NCBI RefSeq assembly: GCF_022179285.1
Contig: NZ_BPQO01000006.1
Span: forward strand, 186,001-250,000
Direction of reading: 5' to 3'
Length of the DNA: 64,000 bases
Source: Methylobacterium hispanicum
GTDB lineage: Bacteria; Pseudomonadota; Alphaproteobacteria; Rhizobiales; Beijerinckiaceae
The position numbers were made by a program, and so were the translations under genes. The notes under the pieces are model-generated. The model was not told the origin of the DNA, ran no database searches, and saw only the letters and a list, made by a program, of their open reading frames with translations. Shown here piece by piece: positions 61,442 to 64,000 of this stretch (positions are counted from its first letter, which is position 1; the number at the start of each line of letters is the position of its first letter).

Positions 61442-62389
61442 ATGCGCAATCCCTACGACGTGCTGGGCGTTCCCAAGAACGCGAGCGAGGCCGACATCAA
61501 GAAGGCCTATCGCAAGCTGGCGAAGGCCCACCATCCCGACCGCAACAAGGACGACGCGAAGGCGAAGGACCGCTTCGCCGAGGCCAACAGCGCCTACGAG
61601 ATCATCGGCGACGCCGACAAGCGCAAGCAGTTCGACCGCGGCGAGATCGACGCCGACGGCAAGCCGCGCGCGACCGGTTTCGAAGGGTTCGGCGGCTTCG
61701 GCGGCGGGCGCGGGGGCGGGGGCGGGGGCGCCTACGACTTCGACTTCTCCGGCCGGAGCGGCCGTGGCGGCGGCATGGGCGGTGGCGGCGGGATGGGCGA
61801 GGACATCTTCTCGCACATCTTCGGCGAGGCCTTCCGGGCAGGCGGCGCCGGTCCGGGCGCCGGGCAGCAGCGCCAGGCCGCGCGCGGCGAGGATGTCGCG
61901 GCCGAACTCAGCGTGACGCTGGAGCAGGTCGGCGGCGAGGAGAAGCTGCGCCTCGTCCTGCCCACCGGCCGCGAGGTCGACGTGGTGATCCCCAAGGGCG
62001 TGGTCGATGGTCAGACCATCCGCCTGCGCGGCCTCGGCCAGCCCGCCATGCGGGGCGAGCCGGGCGACGCGCTCCTCACCATCCGCGTGCTGCCGCACCC
62101 GCGCTTCAAGCCCGAGGGCGCCGACCTGCGCGTCAGCGTCGACGTGCCGCTGGAGGACGCGATCCTCGGAGGCACCATCCGGGTGCCGACGCTGACCGGT
62201 GCCGTCGAGATGAAGATCCCCGCGATGACCAGTTCGGGCCGCACCTTCCGCCTGCGCGGCAAGGGCCTGCCGAGGAAGGACGGCAGCCGCGGCGACCTGC
62301 TCGCCACCAGCGCGATCGTCCTGCCGCCGGCCGACGAGGCGGCCCTCACCGAGTTCGCGAAGACCCGCCGCGCCGCCAAGGCGGTCTGA
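61442..62389 (+). CDS. DnaJ-family chaperone, CbpA-like
   Basis: Co-chaperone of 315 residues. The J domain (about 1-70) carries the HPD motif in AHHPDRNKDD and the QFDRG end. A Gly/Phe-rich region follows (GFGGFGGGRGGGGGGAYDF), then the two C-terminal beta domains (from about 150), with no zinc-finger CxxCxGxG repeats. The absence of the zinc finger makes it CbpA- or type II-like rather than classic DnaJ. It stimulates DnaK ATP hydrolysis. A TTGACG box at 61298 could be a -35 element upstream. fabI follows 135 bases downstream. Confidence 0.9.
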   Translation: MRNPYDVLGVPKNASEADIKKAYRKLAKAHHPDRNKDDAKAKDRFAEANSAYEIIGDADKRKQFDRGEIDADGKPRATGFEGFGGFGGGRGGGGGGAYDFDFSGRSGRGGGMGGGGGMGEDIFSHIFGEAFRAGGAGPGAGQQRQAARGEDVAAELSVTLEQVGGEEKLRLVLPTGREVDVVIPKGVVDGQTIRLRGLGQPAMRGEPGDALLTIRVLPHPRFKPEGADLRVSVDVPLEDAILGGTIRVPTLTGAVEMKIPAMTSSGRTFRLRGKGLPRKDGSRGDLLATSAIVLPPADEAALTEFAKTRRAAKAV

Positions 62390-62467
62390 GACCGGCCCCG
62401 CCGTCGCCGCCCCAGGCTTCCGTCAACGGTGAGGCTCCGCTAAGGAGACCCACGGCGCAGAAGGCCG

Positions 62468-62485
62468 CCCGGTCCCCGGACCGGG
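62468..62485. repeat. Short hairpin between dnaJ-like gene and fabI
   Basis: CCCGGTCC / GGACCGGG, an 8-base perfect repeat with a 2-base loop, 78 bases past the dnaJ-like stop and 39 bases before fabI. It could reduce read-through into fabI or be a protein site. Not strong evidence for either. Confidence 0.4.
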
Positions 62486-62524
62486 TGCACCTCTGGCGTC
62501 GGCGGCATTCTTCTCGGGTGAGTC

Positions 62525-63379
62525 ATGGCGGATATCGGCGCGGGTGAGGATCGCGGGGCACGCACCGGGACCGGTCTCCTCGCCGGCAAGCGCGGCGTCG
62601 TCCTGGGCGTCGCCAACAACCGCTCGATCGCCTGGGGCATCGCCAAGAGCCTGCACCAGCACGGCGCCAAGCTCGCCTTCACCTACCAGGGCGAGGCCCT
62701 CAAGAAGCGCGTCGAGCCGCTGGCCCGCGAGGTGGACGCCCACGTGGTCGGCCATTGCGACGTCACCGACCCGGCCTCGATCGACGCCGTCTTCGCCGAG
62801 ACCGCGAAGGTCTTTCCCGAGGGCATCGACTTCGTGGTGCACTGCATCGCCTTCTCGGACAAGGACGAGCTGACGGGCCGCTACATCGAGACCTCCGAGG
62901 GCAACTTCTCGAAGTCGCTCCTGATCTCGTGCTACTCCTTCACGGCGATCGCCCAGCGGGCCGAGAAGCAGATGCGGGAGGGCGGCTCGCTCCTCACGCT
63001 GACCTATTACGGCGCCGAGAAGTGGATGCCGCACTACAACGTCATGGGCGTGGCCAAGGCCGCGCTCGAGGCCTCGGTGCGCTACCTCGCGGCCGATCTC
63101 GGCCCCTCGAACATCCGCGTCAACGCGATCTCGGCCGGCCCGATCAAGACGCTGGCCGCCTCGGGCATCGGCGATTTCCGCTACATCCTGAAGTGGAACG
63201 AGTACAACGCGCCGCTGCGCCGGACCGTGACGATCGGCGAGGTCGGCGAGACCGCGGCCTATCTCGTCTCCGACATGAGCCGGGGCATGACCGGCGAGAT
63301 CCTGCACGTCGATGCGGGCTACCACGTCGTCGGCATGAAGAACCCGGACGCGCCCGACCTCAGCCTCGACAGGGACTGA
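62525..63379 (+). CDS. fabI: Enoyl-ACP reductase (NADH)
   Basis: Last reductive enzyme of the fatty acid elongation cycle, 284 residues. The cofactor region is GVANNRSIAWGIA (about 28-40), and the catalytic pair is Y171 and K178 in MPHYNVMGVAKAALE, with Y161 in LTYYGAEKW. It has an N-terminal extension of about 18 residues over E. coli FabI. The chain ends VVGMKNPDAPDL. It is the triclosan-sensitive FabI type by motif. The gene follows the DnaJ-like gene and is convergent with the PPK2 gene. Confidence 0.95.
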   Translation: MADIGAGEDRGARTGTGLLAGKRGVVLGVANNRSIAWGIAKSLHQHGAKLAFTYQGEALKKRVEPLAREVDAHVVGHCDVTDPASIDAVFAETAKVFPEGIDFVVHCIAFSDKDELTGRYIETSEGNFSKSLLISCYSFTAIAQRAEKQMREGGSLLTLTYYGAEKWMPHYNVMGVAKAALEASVRYLAADLGPSNIRVNAISAGPIKTLAASGIGDFRYILKWNEYNAPLRRTVTIGEVGETAAYLVSDMSRGMTGEILHVDAGYHVVGMKNPDAPDLSLDRD

Positions 63380-63417
63380 GGTCGAGCCACCGTGCCCGAA
63401 CGGCCGTCCGAAGACCC

Positions 63418-64000
63418 TCAGTCGGGCACCTTCAGGTCGGCGATGCCCCGCGGGGCCTCGGGGAATTGCGGGTCCATCGCCTCCAGCGTGTCGGCGATGG
63501 TGCGGGCGATCACGAGGTTGCGGAACCACTTCCGGTTGGCCGGCACCACCTGCCAGGGCGCGTGCGGCGTCGAGCACTGGTTCAACGCGTCGTCGAAGGC
63601 GGCCTGGTAGGCGTCCCAGGACTTGCGCTCGACGAGGTCGGCCGGATCGAACTTCCAGTGCTTCTGCGGGTCGGCGATGCGGGCCTCCAGCCGCTCCCGC
63701 TGCTCGTCCTTCGAGATGTGCAGGAAGAACTTGAGGATCGTCGTGCCGGAGGCTGTGAGCAGGCGCTCGAAATCGTTGATCAGGTCGTAGCGCATCCGCC
63801 AGACCGGCTCGGGCACGAGGCCCTTCACCCGCACCACCAGCACGTCCTCGTAGTGGCTGCGGTTGAACACGCCGATCATGCCGCGGCCGGGCGTGCGGGC
63901 GTGGTAGCGCCAGAGGAAGTCGTGATCGAGTTCCTCCGCGCTCGGCACCTTGAACGAGGCGACCGCGCATCCCTGCGGGTTCACGCCTTCGAGCACGGCG
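63418..64000 (-). CDS. Polyphosphate kinase 2 family protein (partial)
   Basis: The C-terminal part of a PPK2-type kinase, cut by the window end; the gene's start lies beyond 64000. Visible motifs include the lid and substrate-binding strings LWRYHARTPGRGMIGVFNRSHYEDVLVVRV, FLHISKDEQRERLEARIADPQKHWKFDP and NRKWFRNLVIARTIADTLEAMDPQFP, which match the PPK2 family. The Walker A motif is expected upstream. It uses polyphosphate to phosphorylate nucleotides. Convergent with fabI, with 38 bases between stops. Confidence 0.88.
   Translation of the reverse strand, partial: AVLEGVNPQGCAVASFKVPSAEELDHDFLWRYHARTPGRGMIGVFNRSHYEDVLVVRVKGLVPEPVWRMRYDLINDFERLLTASGTTILKFFLHISKDEQRERLEARIADPQKHWKFDPADLVERKSWDAYQAAFDDALNQCSTPHAPWQVVPANRKWFRNLVIARTIADTLEAMDPQFPEAPRGIADLKVPD

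Overview
The window is GC-rich chromosomal DNA, coding densely on both strands. Gene content points to an alphaproteobacterium of the order Hyphomicrobiales, most likely Methylobacterium or a close relative. This rests on the ChvI-ChvG-HprK-EIIA-HPr block, an NdvA-type glucan exporter, class II DAHP synthase, a TIGR02301 protein, a 17 kDa-antigen-like lipoprotein and PHA-linked genes. The genus is an inference from content and base composition; there is no rRNA here to confirm it. No insertion sequence, prophage, CRISPR array or replication origin was seen.

Layout. 1-4.1 kb: two-component system ChvI/ChvG and the soluble regulatory phosphotransferase parts HprK, EIIA and HPr. 4.1-12.4 kb: outer membrane protein, HNH nuclease, large MscS-type channel, CAP lipoprotein, lone TAXI receptor, and MotA/MotB stator genes on the minus strand. 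12.6-18.7 kb: glucan ABC exporter, then a metal-uptake cassette (Cys-rich secreted protein, TonB-dependent receptor, PepSY membrane protein). 19-24.4 kb: SsuD-like monooxygenase, tRNA-Lys, leuA with a possible leucine leader, SlyX and a diguanylate cyclase. 24.8-30.5 kb: secreted hypothetical protein, DUF3775 protein, epoxide-hydrolase-like enzyme, HWE-type sensor kinase, SelW-like protein. 30.7-36.0 kb: tRNA-Val, an RND adaptor without a pump, an FAD-linked dehydrogenase, and an ACP/ketoacyl synthase/MaoC module behind an AT-rich promoter region. 36.4-41.4 kb: cupredoxin, GGDEF-EAL protein, tiny membrane protein, DAHP synthase. 41.6-49.8 kb: OsmC, SulP transporter, OmpA-like protein, Uup ATPase, PHA-system protein, RlpA-like protein. 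50.4-54.0 kb: a probable sugar-oxidation locus (SMP-30 lactonase, cupin, DoxX, divergent GMC oxidoreductase). 54.0-64 kb: rpmJ, TPR protein/hydrolase pair, a tightly overlapping four-gene operon (SDR, propeller-like protein, NUDIX, TIGR02301), pdxH, 17 kDa-antigen lipoprotein, DnaJ-like protein, fabI, and a PPK2 gene cut by the window end.

Most of the window is housekeeping and envelope biology. The parts most worth a second look are the ACP-KAS-MaoC lipid module with its AT-rich upstream region, the putative leucine-rich leader and hairpin before leuA, a Cys-rich 28-codon frame with a strong ribosome binding site before the GGDEF-EAL gene, an orphan intrinsic terminator near 49.94 kb that could end a small RNA, and an OmpA domain interrupted by a low-complexity insertion. 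I did not find a clearly new multi-gene system.
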